Shown in pieces: positions 17,009 through 27,206 of a stretch of DNA of 64,000 nt. Position numbers and translations under genes: made by a program. Within the stretch, counting starts at the first letter, position 1. The number at the start of each line of letters is the position of its first letter. This stretch comes from Roseibium aggregatum (GTDB lineage Bacteria; Pseudomonadota; Alphaproteobacteria; Rhizobiales; Stappiaceae): NCBI RefSeq assembly GCF_017309185.1, contig NZ_JAEKJZ010000001.1, positions 2,046,001-2,110,000 on the forward strand. Direction: 5' to 3'. A model generated the notes under the pieces. It had not been told where the DNA came from. It searched no databases and saw only the letters and a list, made by a program, of their open reading frames with translations.

Positions 17009-18484
17009 TTAAGACGCCTTTTTTGGGCGCGGCTCACGTAGGAGAAAGGCGGGGATATGCACGCCAGGCGCGAATGCCGGTTCCAGTTTGTCGGTTTTTG
17101 ACTTTCGACCAGCTGGTTTTTGCGGCATTTTCGCCACCGTCGACGGGATTGCGTCGTCGGAAATCTCTTCAAGGCTCTCAACCGGTTCTGGTTTGGCCTT
17201 GCCCCCACGCCGGCGTCCGGAGGATTTGGCGGTGTCGGTTTCGTTGTCGTTGCTGGAACTGCCTGCCTTGGAAGAGCGCCCGGACTTCCGTCGTGCCTTG
17301 CGTTCTCTCGCAGCCTCTTCGAAATCGATTTCCTCACCCAGCCAGTCGATCGTCTTGTTGATCAGCACCTGGATCGCTTCCAGGTACTTCTGATCTTCAG
17401 GCGTGACCAGGGTATAGGCGATTCCCGACCGACCCGCGCGGCCGGTTCGGCCGATCCTGTGAACGTAGTCTTCCGCATTGATCGGAACGTCGTAGTTGAA
17501 GACGTGACTGACTTCGGGAATGTCGAGGCCCCGAGCCGCGACGTCACTGGCAACCAGAAGCTTGATATTGCCCTTCCGGAAGTTGTCGAGCATCATCATG
17601 CGGGTGCGCTGATCCATATCCCCATGCAATGTCCCGACATTGTATTCATGTCGTTCCAGGGAGCGGAACAGGGTGGACACGTCCCTCTTGCGGTTACAGA
17701 AGACGATGGCGTTCTTCAGGTCTTCGGCGCCTTCCAGCAACTCGCGAAGCGCCGCCCGCTTTTCGTAATCCTTTGACGGAGAGGCCTTCAGGAACTGAGC
17801 CACATTGTCGGCGGTAGATGATGTCGGGGCGACCTCGATGCGGGCCGGGTTTTGCAGAAACGTTTCCGTCAGGCGCTGGATTTCCGGTGGCATCGTCGCA
17901 GAGAAGAAAAGCGTCTGTCTCGTGAACGGGATGAGTTTGCAGATCCGTTCGATATCGGGAATGAAACCCATGTCCAGCATGCGGTCCGCCTCATCGATGA
18001 CGAGAATTTCGACGCCTTGAAGCAGCAGTTTTCCGCGTTCGAAATGATCGAGCAGACGGCCCGGCGTCGCGATGAGCACATCGGTGCCGCGGTCGAGTTT
18101 CTTGTCCTGTTCGGAAAAGGACACGCCGCCGATCAGAAGCGCGACATTGAGCTTGTGATTGGTTCCGTATTTTTCGAAGTTTTCTTCGACCTGCGCCGCC
18201 AGTTCGCGCGTCGGTTCCAGGATCAGCGTGCGCGGCATACGGGCGCGGGCGCGTCCTTTCTCCAGAAGCGTAAGCATAGGCAAAGTAAAACTTGCGGTCT
18301 TGCCGGTTCCCGTCTGCGCAATTCCGAGAACGTCCCGGCGTTCCAGCACCTGGGGAATTGCGCCGGACTGAATTGCCGTAGGTTCTTTATAACCTGCTGC
18401 CTCAACTGCAGCGAGGACCTTCTCGCTAAGACCGAGAGTATCAAATGCCATGTAGCGGTTTGCCCGGATGTTGTGATTGTCCAT
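17009..18484 (-). CDS. rhlE: DEAD-box ATP-dependent RNA helicase, RhlE type
   Basis: A 491-residue RNA helicase for ribosome assembly or RNA turnover. All core motifs are visible: the Q motif with PTAIQSGAIP, motif I AQTGTGKT, PTRELAAQ, TPGRLLDH, DEAD in VIDEADRMLDMGF, SAT in FFSATMP, and the helicase C end VHRIGRTGRAGR. The last 120 residues are a basic, low-complexity tail (RKARRKSGRSSKAGSS) that probably binds RNA. The frame is open to 18550. I chose ATG 18484, preceded by AAGGTG, though ATG 18451 would begin exactly at the conserved MAFDTLGLSEKVL. The assignment to RhlE rather than another DEAD subgroup rests on this basic tail and overall pattern. Confidence 0.92.
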   Translation of the reverse strand: MDNHNIRANRYMAFDTLGLSEKVLAAVEAAGYKEPTAIQSGAIPQVLERRDVLGIAQTGTGKTASFTLPMLTLLEKGRARARMPRTLILEPTRELAAQVEENFEKYGTNHKLNVALLIGGVSFSEQDKKLDRGTDVLIATPGRLLDHFERGKLLLQGVEILVIDEADRMLDMGFIPDIERICKLIPFTRQTLFFSATMPPEIQRLTETFLQNPARIEVAPTSSTADNVAQFLKASPSKDYEKRAALRELLEGAEDLKNAIVFCNRKRDVSTLFRSLERHEYNVGTLHGDMDQRTRMMMLDNFRKGNIKLLVASDVAARGLDIPEVSHVFNYDVPINAEDYVHRIGRTGRAGRSGIAYTLVTPEDQKYLEAIQVLINKTIDWLGEEIDFEEAARERKARRKSGRSSKAGSSSNDNETDTAKSSGRRRGGKAKPEPVESLEEISDDAIPSTVAKMPQKPAGRKSKTDKLEPAFAPGVHIPAFLLREPRPKKAS

Positions 18485-18691
18485 GAAGGCACCTTGAGAT
18501 GGACCGGTGCCAAACTGCGCACACCCTACATTTATAAATTCGGGTGTCAATGCGCGGGTGAGGTAGAATGCGAGGAAATTCGAGTATTTGCGGCTAATTT
18601 TGCCGACGAAGTTAATATGGAAACTTATCCGCGCCGTGGTAACGAAAACTGTTTGCGCAACTTAATTTAGAAACAGCCGGAGCTTCTCTGT

Positions 18692-20737
18692 TTAGATATC
18701 AAGGTCTTCGGCGAATTCTGCGTTATCCTGAATGAACCGGAAGCGGGCCTCGGGTTTGTTCCCCATGAGCCGTTCGACTGTGTCGTTCGTGTCCGCGATG
18801 GCGGTTTCCTCCACATCGACTTTGAGAAGAGACCGCTTCGATGGATCCATGGTCGTCTCCTTGAGCTGTGCCGGCAGCATCTCGCCAAGGCCCTTGAAGC
18901 GGCCGATCTCAACCTTTGACTTGCCTTTGAAGGCGGTGGCAAGAAGTTCGTCCTTGTGCAAATCGTCGCGGGCGTAGAGGGTTTTGCCGCCTTGACTGAG
19001 CCGGTACAGCGGCGGAACGGCGAGATAGAGATGCCCTTCGCGGATCAGGTCCGGCATTTCGCGATAGAAAAACGTGATCAGCAGCGAAGCGATGTGCGCG
19101 CCGTCGACATCCGCATCGGTCATGATCACGACCTTTTCGTAGCGCAGGTCGCTGTCACGGTAGTTCGACCGCGTGCCGCAGCCGAGCGCCTGGATGAGGT
19201 CGGCCAGTTGCTGGTTGGCCACAAGCTTGTCCCGGCCCGCATTGGCAACGTTCAGGATCTTGCCGCGCAAGGGCAGCACCGCCTGGTTGGACCGGTTGCG
19301 GGCCTGCTTGGCGGACCCGCCCGCGGAATCGCCCTCGACGATAAAAAGCTCGGTGCCGTCGGCCTGGTTGGCGGAGCAATCGGCAAGCTTTCCCGGAAGC
19401 CGCAGTTTGCGGACCGCGGTTTTTCGCGCGACGTCCTTTTCCTGCCGGCGGCGCAAACGTTCCTCTGCGCGGTCGATGACCCATTCCAGAAGCTTGTTGG
19501 CCTGGTTGGGGGAGGCGGTCAGCCAGTGATCGAATGCGTCCCGAACCGCCGCCTCGGTGATCCGCGTCGCCTCGTTGGTCGCGAGTTTGTCCTTGGTCTG
19601 GCCGACGAACTCCGGTTCGCGGATGAATACAGACAGCATGCCGCCGGCCGATGTCATCACATCGTCTCCGGTGATGATGGCTGCTTTCTTGTTGCTTGTC
19701 AGTTCGCCATAGGCCTTCAGGCCGCGCAACAACGCATAGCGGAATCCAGCCTCGTGGGTTCCGCCCTCAGGTGTGGGAACGGTGTTGCAGTAGGAGTTCA
19801 CGAAGCCGTCGCCGGCAAACCAGTTCACCGCCCATTCGACGGAGCCGTGCTTGCCGGTGTGATCGGTTCTGCCGGCGAAGATCTCGTCGACGACGCGCCG
19901 TTCCTTGGTCAGGCGTTCCGCTAGAAAGTCCTTCAATCCTCCGGGAAAATGAAAGACGGCTTCCTCGGGTGTCTCGTCCTTGTCGCTCAGAAGATCGGGC
20001 GCGCAATGCCAGCGGATTTCGACGCCGCCGAACAGATAGGCCTTCGAACGCGCCATTTTGAGGAGCCTGGCAGGCTTGAACCTGGCGTCTTTGCCGAAAA
20101 TTTGCGCGTCCGGCTTGAAGCGGACCAGGGTGCCGCGCCGGTTGTGCGTGTCGCCGACAAGTTCCAGCCCACCCTGCGGATGACCGCGCCGGAATATCTG
20201 CCGGTAGAGCTTGCGGCTTCTGGCGACCTCGACGACGAGTTCCTCGGAAAGCGCATTGACGACCGAGATCCCGACGCCGTGCAGGCCCCCGGATGTTTCG
20301 TAAACCTTGCTGTCGAACTTTCCGCCCGCGTGCAAGGTCGTCATGATGATTTCAAGCGCGGACTTGTCCTTGAATTTCGGATGGGGGTCGACAGGTATGC
20401 CGCGGCCGTTGTCGGTGATCGTCAGATAGCCGTCCTCGGTCAGGGTGACGTCGATCCAGGTGGCATGTCCTGCGACAGCCTCGTCCATGGAATTGTCGAT
20501 CACTTCGGCGAACAGGTGATGCAGAGCCTTTTCATCGGTGCCGCCGATGTACATGCCGGGTCGACGGCGCACGGGTTCGAGGCCTTCGAGAACCTCGATG
20601 TCGGCGGCCGAGTAGTCTTCGGGCGCGGGCGCTGTTGCCACGGAACGCGGCTTTTTGGTCACCGGCGCCGGAACGTCTTCCGTGACCGGCTTGGAAACCG
20701 CCGCGTTGCCTGCAAACAAATCGTCTTTAGCGCTCAT
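18692..20737 (-). CDS. parE: DNA topoisomerase IV subunit B (ParE)
   Basis: A 681-residue type IIA topoisomerase ATPase subunit that pairs with ParC to decatenate chromosomes. The GHKL ATPase domain has VIDNSMDEAVAG, NGRGIPVDPHP and GLHGVGISVVNALS; the TOPRIM domain has EGDSAGGSAKQ and TDADVDGAHI. I distinguish it from GyrB by the short length (no 160-residue insertion) and by the end EARFRFIQDNAEF typical of ParE. The first 45 residues are a Pro/Ala-rich extension before DYSAADIEVLEGLEPVRRRP. The frame runs to 20782, but ATG 20737 (MSAKDDLFAG) matches the family start. Confidence 0.95.
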   Translation of the reverse strand: MSAKDDLFAGNAAVSKPVTEDVPAPVTKKPRSVATAPAPEDYSAADIEVLEGLEPVRRRPGMYIGGTDEKALHHLFAEVIDNSMDEAVAGHATWIDVTLTEDGYLTITDNGRGIPVDPHPKFKDKSALEIIMTTLHAGGKFDSKVYETSGGLHGVGISVVNALSEELVVEVARSRKLYRQIFRRGHPQGGLELVGDTHNRRGTLVRFKPDAQIFGKDARFKPARLLKMARSKAYLFGGVEIRWHCAPDLLSDKDETPEEAVFHFPGGLKDFLAERLTKERRVVDEIFAGRTDHTGKHGSVEWAVNWFAGDGFVNSYCNTVPTPEGGTHEAGFRYALLRGLKAYGELTSNKKAAIITGDDVMTSAGGMLSVFIREPEFVGQTKDKLATNEATRITEAAVRDAFDHWLTASPNQANKLLEWVIDRAEERLRRRQEKDVARKTAVRKLRLPGKLADCSANQADGTELFIVEGDSAGGSAKQARNRSNQAVLPLRGKILNVANAGRDKLVANQQLADLIQALGCGTRSNYRDSDLRYEKVVIMTDADVDGAHIASLLITFFYREMPDLIREGHLYLAVPPLYRLSQGGKTLYARDDLHKDELLATAFKGKSKVEIGRFKGLGEMLPAQLKETTMDPSKRSLLKVDVEETAIADTNDTVERLMGNKPEARFRFIQDNAEFAEDLDI

Positions 20738-21329
20738 TCCGTATCGCCTGAGAGGGTTGGAGTACATGGTCCGGAGCTTCAAAACCGGTACCTATACCGA
20801 ATCGACTTCGATTTTGAAGGACAAATGTAGAACGAGAAAGGTTTTTAACCATAAGCCCCCGTTTTCAACAGAACGGAGGGGTTACGGCCCCGCTGGAAAG
20901 ATATCGTCAACCCCGGCATGTTGGAATGCCGTTCAAGCGGGATGGGGACATCAAAATTGTGCTAAATCGGCAACACCGGCAAAGAGAGTCTTTCAGGAAA
21001 CCGGCGAATAAGGCTGCTGCCCATGTTCGGCCATGTTTGACCGTCACCCGTTGCGCTAGATTAGTTGCGTTCACCTGCCGCAGCCGCTCCGGCGGCGTGG
21101 GAAGGAATTCGGCGACCGATTACGAAAATGGTCTCTTTTGGGCCAAGAATGGCCCAACTTAGGCCGAATTGATTGGCCACCTTAGGCTGCTCGAGAACAA
21201 CAAGCCGAACTGAGACAACTCAGGGGCAGAAGAGTTCAGACAATGCGCTTGGCGCGGACAAAAAATAAGGCCGGAAAGATCGTCCGGCAACCCGACAGGT
21301 TTCGGCCGGCGTTTTATAGTGTGACGGGG
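20738..21329. other. Divergent intergenic region parE-exoR
   Basis: About 590 bases between divergent genes. A hairpin-forming pair, CCCCCGTT and AACGGAGGGG, lies near 20853-20880. A short direct repeat of GGCC(C/A)(A)CTTAGGC form occurs near 21149-21186. Frames at 20926-21162 and 21243-21329 have no recognisable product. It should hold the promoters of parE and exoR; I could not define them. Confidence 0.5.
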
Positions 21330-22187
21330 ATGAAGAAAAACAGTTCGCAATATCAACGCCTTACTTTTGCCAGGCAGATGCTTGGCGCGTTGATGCTTGT
21401 CGGTTTGACGGGCAGTGTTCAAGCCTTTGACGGTCAGCCGGCCTCAAGCAACCCGATTGATGCGCTGGAACTGACGCCGACCGAAGCTTTGAGAACCGGA
21501 GCGCGGCAGTATTATTCCGGCGACAAGGCGGCGGCGCTGACATCGCTGCGCTATGCTGCGGAAAACGGGCAGCCGATGGCCGCCTGGAAACTCGGAGAGA
21601 TGTACGCCAGCGGCGACGGCGTTCAGGAAGACGACCTCAAGGCGTTTGAATACTACAGCCAGATCGTGCGCGAGCACGGTGACGACCGTCCGGATGCCCC
21701 CGATGCGCCTTTCGTGTCCAGCGCGTTTGTCGCGCTCGGGACCTATTACCTGAATGGCATCGAGGGGACCGTTCCGAAGAACGAGTCTCGGGCCAGGCAG
21801 ATTTTCACCCACGCGGCGTCCTACTTCGGCGATGCGGAGGCGCAGTTCGAACTGGGGCGCATGTATCAGGACAGCAACAGCCGGATGGCGGTTCGCTGGT
21901 ACAACCTCGCGGCGCTCAAAGGTCACATTGGCGCGCAGGCCCGTCTCGGTGAAACGCTCTATTCCCTCGGAAATTCCGACAAGAAGAAAGCACGCGGGCT
22001 GATGTGGATGACCGTGGCGCGGGAGCAGGCCGCCGGGTCCGGGGCCACCTGGATCAACGACATGCACGAGCAGTATTTTGCCGTGTCCACGGAGACCGTC
22101 CGGCAGTTGGCCCGCTCGCTTGCGGATGGCTGGCTGCAGCAAAACCGCCCGGACATGATGACGGCGCAGCAGCTTCCTTCTCAATAA
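21330..22187 (+). CDS. exoR: ExoR-like periplasmic Sel1-repeat regulator
   Basis: A 285-residue exported protein. In Rhizobiales ExoR binds the sensor kinase ExoS in the periplasm and holds the ExoS-ChvI system off, controlling exopolysaccharide, motility and acid response. A signal peptide (MLGALMLVGLTGSVQA, cleavage likely after VQA near residue 35) leads into helical Sel1-type repeats. The order matches ExoR: LRYAAENGQPMAAWKLGEMY, GDGVQEDDLKAFEYYSQIV, FVALGTYYLNGI, RQIFTHAASYFGDAEAQFEL, then RGLMWMTVA and NDMHEQYFAVSTE. I chose ATG 21330, although the frame opens at 21243, because the signal peptide starts there. It converges with and overlaps by 7 bases the next gene. Confidence 0.82.
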   Translation: MKKNSSQYQRLTFARQMLGALMLVGLTGSVQAFDGQPASSNPIDALELTPTEALRTGARQYYSGDKAAALTSLRYAAENGQPMAAWKLGEMYASGDGVQEDDLKAFEYYSQIVREHGDDRPDAPDAPFVSSAFVALGTYYLNGIEGTVPKNESRARQIFTHAASYFGDAEAQFELGRMYQDSNSRMAVRWYNLAALKGHIGAQARLGETLYSLGNSDKKKARGLMWMTVAREQAAGSGATWINDMHEQYFAVSTETVRQLARSLADGWLQQNRPDMMTAQQLPSQ

Positions 22188-22636
22188 ACCCGAAGGCACG
22201 TCCGTAGCGTTTGCTCCGGTTGCCGGGTCCGCACCTGCGGTCCAGACGTAGAGGGACTGTTCCAGGCGCTTTCCCATTTGTAGACCAACCGTATTGAAGG
22301 GCCCGCATTCGAAAGCGGGCAGGGGGACTTGCTGAATGTCCATGAGGTGTTGTTCAGCACCATGGAGCAGGTCGCCATACGCATTCCATCTGGACTTTTC
22401 AGGCAAACGGTCTCGCCAAGCCCGTAGTTCTTGCCCTCGTATCGGCACGTACAGGAAGGCGTCGGCGCCTCGGCCGCAGGAATTGTGTGAGATGGCAATG
22501 CGGTCAGGACGAAAATCGCGGAAACACAGATACGAAAAGCTCCGCGCCCGGCGCCTCTGATTGCCACCGGCAGAATGTGTCCGCGCAATGAGCGGGCGGA
22601 CCTGTTTTGGCCTTTGCTTACCCCATAGCACCGCAA
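22181..22636 (-). CDS. Small secreted cysteine-containing protein, unknown function
   Basis: A frame of up to 151 residues. A hydrophobic export signal (FRICVSAIFVLTALPS) with likely cleavage after PAAEA precedes a compact domain with five cysteines (SCTCRYEGKNYGLGETVC, then TCSMVLNN and SPCP). The pattern C-x-C-x-Y-x-G, G-E-x-x-C and CxMVLNNTSW resembles small conserved alphaproteobacterial secreted proteins of unknown role. The start is uncertain: the upstream 28 residues before the signal look non-coding, and an internal GTG would give a shorter protein. The last 25 residues are variable and the stop lies inside the exoR end. It is co-directional with xthA, 73 bases downstream of it. Confidence 0.65.
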   Translation of the reverse strand: MRCYGVSKGQNRSARSLRGHILPVAIRGAGRGAFRICVSAIFVLTALPSHTIPAAEAPTPSCTCRYEGKNYGLGETVCLKSPDGMRMATCSMVLNNTSWTFSKSPCPLSNAGPSIRLVYKWESAWNSPSTSGPQVRTRQPEQTLRTCLRVY

Positions 22637-22709
22637 AGACTACCACGGGGAGTGCGAACCGCAAGTCGCGCCTTTCCGGGTGGAGTGAGCGTTTGGGTTG
22701 GCCGGCCGT

Positions 22710-23492
22710 TCAGGCGGCGAGCTTTACCCAGACCGGAACGTGGTCGGACGGTTTTTCCCAGCCTCGCACGTGCTTGTCGATGCCGCAGCCGTCCAGAAGG
22801 TCGGTGGCCTGCGGCGACAGCAGAATATGGTCGATCCGAATGCCGTTGTTTTTCTGCCAGGCTCCGGCCTGATAGTCCCAGAAGGTGAAGGTTTCTTCCG
22901 CTTCCGTACAACTCCGCACGGCCTCCGTGAGGCCGAGATGCGTGAGCGCACGGAACCGCTGACGGCTTTCGGGCTGGAACAATGCGTCGTCACCCCAGTT
23001 CTGCGGGTTCTTCGCGTCAATCGGATCGGGGATGACATTGTAGTCGCCCAGAAGCAGGAACGGAATTTCCTCTTTCAACCGGGCCTCAGCGTGGGCAATC
23101 AGCCTGTCCATCCAGTCCAGCTTGTAAGGAAATTTTTCTGTCCCGAGCGGATTGCCGTTCGGCAGATAGAGACAGCCGAACCGGATTGCCCCGGCGCTGG
23201 TCGAGACACCGGCCTCGATGTAACGGGCCTGTTCGTCATCGTCATTGCCTGGAAGACCCCTTCTTACATCTTCGAGCGGGGTTTTGGACAAGAGTGCGAC
23301 ACCATTGAACCCCTTTTGCCCATGGGTCGCGACATTGTAGCCAAGGTCCTCGAAGGGCTGGAGCGGAAAATTCTCGTCTACCGATTTTATTTCCTGAAAG
23401 CAGGCGATGTCGGGGGAGGTTTCTTTCAGCCAGTCCAGAACCGTGTCGAGCCGGGCCTTGACGCCGTTGATGTTCCAGGTCGCGATTTTCAT
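22710..23492 (-). CDS. xthA: Exodeoxyribonuclease III (AP endonuclease family)
   Basis: A 260-residue member of the exonuclease III family for base-excision repair at abasic sites. MKIATWNINGVKARL at the start, CFQEIKSVDENFP with the catalytic Glu, GDYNVIPDPIDAKN with the Asp-Asn pair, FTFWDYQAGAWQKNNGIRIDHIL and the terminal PSDHVPVW with the catalytic His cover all active-site motifs. ATG 23492 is the family start; the frame is open to 23582 but that extension is not conserved. It lies 65 bases after erpA on the same strand and probably shares its transcript. Confidence 0.94.
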   Translation of the reverse strand: MKIATWNINGVKARLDTVLDWLKETSPDIACFQEIKSVDENFPLQPFEDLGYNVATHGQKGFNGVALLSKTPLEDVRRGLPGNDDDEQARYIEAGVSTSAGAIRFGCLYLPNGNPLGTEKFPYKLDWMDRLIAHAEARLKEEIPFLLLGDYNVIPDPIDAKNPQNWGDDALFQPESRQRFRALTHLGLTEAVRSCTEAEETFTFWDYQAGAWQKNNGIRIDHILLSPQATDLLDGCGIDKHVRGWEKPSDHVPVWVKLAA

Positions 23493-23557
23493 GAAGCGGT
23501 TGCCTCTCGTTAAAACAGGTGCCGGGGCAACCGGCGGATGGAGCGCGGCAGGGCGCT

Positions 23558-23899
23558 TCAGACCGTGAAGCTGGTGCCGCAACCGCAGCCGGCAACCGCA
23601 TTGGGATTGTTGATCTGGAAGGATTGCCCGATCAGATCGTCGACGAAATCGATCTCCGACCCCGCCATGAATTGCAGGGAAACGGAATCGATCAGCACGG
23701 TCGCGCCGGTCTTCTCGATGACAAGATCGTCGTCGTCCCGATTGTCGACCACGTCGTATTTGTACTGCAGACCGGAGCAGCCGCCGCCTTCGACGCTCAC
23801 GCGCAACATGCTGCCCGAGGCTTCCTTGGACAATATTGCCGCGATGCGCTTGGCAGCGCGGTCGCTGACTGTTACTCGATTTTCAAGTGTTTCGGTCAT
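23558..23899 (-). CDS. erpA: A-type Fe-S insertion protein, ErpA-like
   Basis: A 113-residue A-type carrier with the three ligand cysteines: GGGCSGLQYKYD and AGCGCGTSF at the C-terminus. It delivers Fe-S clusters to apoproteins. ErpA is preferred over IscA or SufA because of the sequence VEGGGCSGLQY and the separate location from the suf operon, but the naming is not certain. The alternative start ATG 23923 adds eight residues; MTETLENRVTVSDRAA fits the family better. It is divergent from dgt, with 132 bases between, an arrangement common in Rhizobiales. Confidence 0.9.
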   Translation of the reverse strand: MTETLENRVTVSDRAAKRIAAILSKEASGSMLRVSVEGGGCSGLQYKYDVVDNRDDDDLVIEKTGATVLIDSVSLQFMAGSEIDFVDDLIGQSFQINNPNAVAGCGCGTSFTV

Positions 23900-24031
23900 A
23901 CTTCGCCGACTCGCTGTGCTCATGCTGCTGCCAAGGCTGTCAAAACGCCTTCTTCTGATAGGTAAGTTTTGCGGAAGAGCGCGTCAATGTCGACCGATCG
24001 GTTATAATCAAACAAGACATGGGGATATTCG

Positions 24032-25267
24032 GTGAGTGGCACCACGCAAATGAGACCGAACATCGGGTTTGGAGCGCAATCGCTGGCGATTTACGCGGAA
24101 AACCCCGCGAAAAGCCGGGGAAGGCTTTTTCCGGAGCCTGAAAGTCCGACCAGAACGCCGTTTCAGCGCGACCGCGACCGCATCATCCATTCTTCGGCAT
24201 TTCGGCGGCTGAAGCACAAAACCCAGGTTTTCGTCTATCACGAAGGCGATCATTTCCGGACGCGGTTGACGCATACGATCGAAGTTTCCCAGATAGCCCG
24301 CGCGCTCGCGCGCGCATTGAGGCTCGACGAGGATCTCGCCGAATGTCTCGCGCTCGCCCATGACCTCGGTCACACGCCCTTCGGCCACGAGGGCGAGGAT
24401 GTCATGCATGAATGCATGGCCCCCTTCGAGGGCTTCGATCACAATGCGCAGTCGCTAAGGGTCGTGACCCTTCTCGAGCATCGTTATGCGGAGTTCGACG
24501 GTCTCAACTTGTCCTGGGAAACGCTCGAAGGCCTCGTCAAGCACAACGGCCCGTTGATCGGTCCGGACGGCGCGCCTTTGGGAAAGTTCAGGGGAGGCCA
24601 GTTGCCTTTCGCAATTCGCGACTATGCCGGAAGACAGGACCTGCTGCTTGACACCTGGCCGGGCGCGGAAGCCCAGGCGGCGGCAATCGCGGATGACATC
24701 GCCTATGACGCACACGATCTGGATGATGGTCTGAGAGCGGGCCTGTTCGCCATTGAGGACATGAAAGAGGTTCCCTTTCTGGCCGATATCCTCGGTGAGG
24801 TCGATACCAAGTACCCGGGTCTTGAGGAGGGGCGCCGCATTCATGAAATCGTGCGCAGATCGATCACGCGAATGGTCGAGGATGTCATCCGGGAAGGGGT
24901 GAGCAATCTGGCTGAGGTCAACCCGCAAAGCGTCTTGGAGATCCGGGAGGCGGGACGGTGCCTCGTCGGCTTCTCCAGCGAAATGACGGTCGCGGAAAAG
25001 GAAGTGAAACGGTTTCTGTTCGCCAGGGTCTACCGCCATGCGGATGTTCTGGCCGTCCGCCGACTGGTCGCCCGTGTCGTGCGGGACCTCTTCTCCAGGT
25101 TCCTCTCTGAGCCGGATCTGATGCCGGACCCCTGGAACAAGGGTTTGGCGGGGCTGAACGAGACGGAAACGGCGAGACGGGTCTGCGATTATATCGCTGG
25201 CATGACCGACAGATATGCGATTGAGGAACATCGCAGATTGTTTGACGACACACCCGATTTGGGGTAG
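24032..25267 (+). CDS. dgt: Deoxyguanosinetriphosphate triphosphohydrolase-like protein
   Basis: A 411-residue HD-domain dNTP triphosphohydrolase, type 2 dGTPase-like, which hydrolyses dNTPs to nucleoside and triphosphate. The HD residues appear in [34 protein letters not shown] and [15 protein letters not shown]; the third histidine-aspartate pair is in [15 protein letters not shown]. It starts with GTG 24032, preceded by GGGGATATTC; ATG 24050 is an alternative. It is followed by a 97-base gap with a long hairpin before argS. Confidence 0.93.
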   Translation: MSGTTQMRPNIGFGAQSLAIYAENPAKSRGRLFPEPESPTRTPFQRDRDRIIHSSAFRRLKHKTQVFVYHEGDHFRTRLTHTIEVSQIARALARALRLDEDLAECLALAHDLGHTPFGHEGEDVMHECMAPFEGFDHNAQSLRVVTLLEHRYAEFDGLNLSWETLEGLVKHNGPLIGPDGAPLGKFRGGQLPFAIRDYAGRQDLLLDTWPGAEAQAAAIADDIAYDAHDLDDGLRAGLFAIEDMKEVPFLADILGEVDTKYPGLEEGRRIHEIVRRSITRMVEDVIREGVSNLAEVNPQSVLEIREAGRCLVGFSSEMTVAEKEVKRFLFARVYRHADVLAVRRLVARVVRDLFSRFLSEPDLMPDPWNKGLAGLNETETARRVCDYIAGMTDRYAIEEHRRLFDDTPDLG

Positions 25268-25287
25268 GCGCAAGGACGACTTGACAA

Positions 25288-25327
25288 CCCCGTGGCGCCG
25301 AAGGCTTTCCCTTCGCAGCGCACGGGG
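25288..25327 (+). terminator. Long hairpin between dgt and argS
   Basis: A perfect 7-bp stem CCCCGTG/CACGGGG encloses a second inner stem GAAGG/CCTTC with a CTTT loop, and is followed by AGTTTGTATTT. It could be a dgt terminator or an argS leader attenuator; the T-run is imperfect. Confidence 0.45.
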
Positions 25328-25364
25328 AGTTTGTATTTGAAACAAGAAAGCCGGCCGGAGTAGC

Positions 25365-27134
25365 ATGAATATCTTTGCGGACTTCACGCAACGCGTTAAA
25401 TCAGCTCTGCAAGAACTTGATCTTAAGGATACAAGTGGCGAACCTATCGATCTATCCCGGGTCGTTGTCGAAGCACCGAGGGATCCGGCGCACGGCGATT
25501 TTGCCACCAATGCCGCCATGGTTCTGGCAAAACCCCTGGGAACGAAACCGCGGGAGCTCGCCGAGCGGCTTGTCGCAAAGCTCGATGAAAATCCCGATAT
25601 CACGGAACTGTCGGTCGCGGGCCCGGGCTTCATCAACATGCGGGTCGCGCCCATTGTCTGGCAGCGCGTTCTCGGCAGCGTTCTGCAGCTCGGCGATGGC
25701 TTCGGTGCCATTGAGCAATCTCCGGCGCCGAAGGTGAATGTTGAATATGTTTCCGCCAATCCGACCGGCCCGATGCATGTCGGACACATTCGCGGAGCCG
25801 TTGTCGGCGACGCGCTGGCGAACCTTCTGACATTCGCCGGCTGCGAGGTTACCAAGGAATACTATATCAACGATGCGGGCTCGCAGATCGACACGCTCGC
25901 CCGCAGCGCCTTTTTGCGCTACCGCGAGGCACGCGGAGAGACCATTGGCGAGATTCCGGCGGGTCTTTATCCCGGCGATTACCTGAAACCGGTCGGGGAA
26001 ATGCTCGACCGGGAGTTTGGTGGCTCGCTGCTTGAGAAGGCCGAAGAGGAATGGCTGCCAATCGTCAAGGAAAGAGCGATTGCCGCCATGATGGACCTGA
26101 TCAGAGAGGATCTGGCCGCTCTCGGCGTCTCCCATGAGGTTTTCTATTCTGAACGGTCGCTGCACGCGCGTGGCGGGTCCAATGGGTCCAAGATCGACAG
26201 GATGCTCGACGGTCTCCGGGACAAGGGGCTTGTGTACGAAGGCACCCTGCCTCCGCCGAAGGGGCAGGTGCCCGACGACTGGGAAGACCGCGAACAGACC
26301 TTGTTCCGCGCCAGCGATTTCGGCGACGACACGGATCGGGCCTTGAAGAAGTCGGACGGCTCCTACACCTATTTCGCCGCAGATGTCGCCTATTTCCAGG
26401 ACAAGTTCGAGCGCGGGTTCCAGGAAACGATCTATGTTCTCGGCGCGGATCACGGCGGCTATGCGAAGCGTTTGCAGGCTGTCGGCAAGGCAGTCTCCGG
26501 AGGAAAGACCGAAGTTGTCGTGCGGTTTTGCCAGCTGGTGAAGCTGATGCGTGACGGTGAACCCGTGAAAATGTCCAAACGGTCGGGCGATTTCATTACA
26601 TTGCGCGAAGTCGTCGACGAGGTGGGTTCCGACGCCGTCCGTTTCATGATGCTTTACCGCAAGAACGACGCACCCCTTGATTTCGACTTCAAGAAGGTCA
26701 CCGAGCAGTCGAAGGACAATCCGGTCTTTTACGTTCAGTACGGCCATGCCCGCTGCCGGTCGGTCTTGCGTCAGGCCGCGGAAGAACTTCCGGGAATCGG
26801 GTTCGACGATCGTCAGCTTGCCCAGGCCGACTTCACGCTGCTGAGCGATTCCGGCGAACTGGAGCTGATCGCGAAGATGGCGGAATGGCCGAAATTGCTG
26901 GATGCCGCGGCGGAAACCCACGAGCCGCACCGAATCGCATTTTATCTGCATGAGTTGGCAAGTTCTTTGCATGCTCATTGGAATCGAGGCAAGGAATCGC
27001 CGCATTTACGATTTATTGACCCTGGTAACGAGAAATTAACGCTGGCGCGTCTTGCATTGGTTCGTGCAGTATCTCTGGTGCTCGCTTCAGGTCTTTCGAT
27101 TCTGGGCGTCAATGCTCCCGAAGAAATGCGCTAG
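25365..27134 (+). CDS. argS: Arginyl-tRNA synthetase
   Basis: A 589-residue class I synthetase charging tRNA-Arg. The N-terminal Add1 domain (about residues 1-120) is present. The HIGH motif is HVGH at 138-141 ([19 protein letters not shown]). Unlike many ArgS proteins, a KMSK-like loop remains: KMSKR at 402-406 ([11 protein letters not shown]). The DALR anticodon-binding domain closes the protein with [24 protein letters not shown] 25365 is the family start. It is followed 72 bases later by the SPOR protein gene, the usual Rhizobiales order. Confidence 0.97.
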   Translation: MNIFADFTQRVKSALQELDLKDTSGEPIDLSRVVVEAPRDPAHGDFATNAAMVLAKPLGTKPRELAERLVAKLDENPDITELSVAGPGFINMRVAPIVWQRVLGSVLQLGDGFGAIEQSPAPKVNVEYVSANPTGPMHVGHIRGAVVGDALANLLTFAGCEVTKEYYINDAGSQIDTLARSAFLRYREARGETIGEIPAGLYPGDYLKPVGEMLDREFGGSLLEKAEEEWLPIVKERAIAAMMDLIREDLAALGVSHEVFYSERSLHARGGSNGSKIDRMLDGLRDKGLVYEGTLPPPKGQVPDDWEDREQTLFRASDFGDDTDRALKKSDGSYTYFAADVAYFQDKFERGFQETIYVLGADHGGYAKRLQAVGKAVSGGKTEVVVRFCQLVKLMRDGEPVKMSKRSGDFITLREVVDEVGSDAVRFMMLYRKNDAPLDFDFKKVTEQSKDNPVFYVQYGHARCRSVLRQAAEELPGIGFDDRQLAQADFTLLSDSGELELIAKMAEWPKLLDAAAETHEPHRIAFYLHELASSLHAHWNRGKESPHLRFIDPGNEKLTLARLALVRAVSLVLASGLSILGVNAPEEMR

Positions 27135-27206
27135 GTGATAAAAGAAGGCTCATGTGCATAACATGAGCGCGACGGTGATTAGACTGGACCGACTTTCGTA
27201 AAGCTC

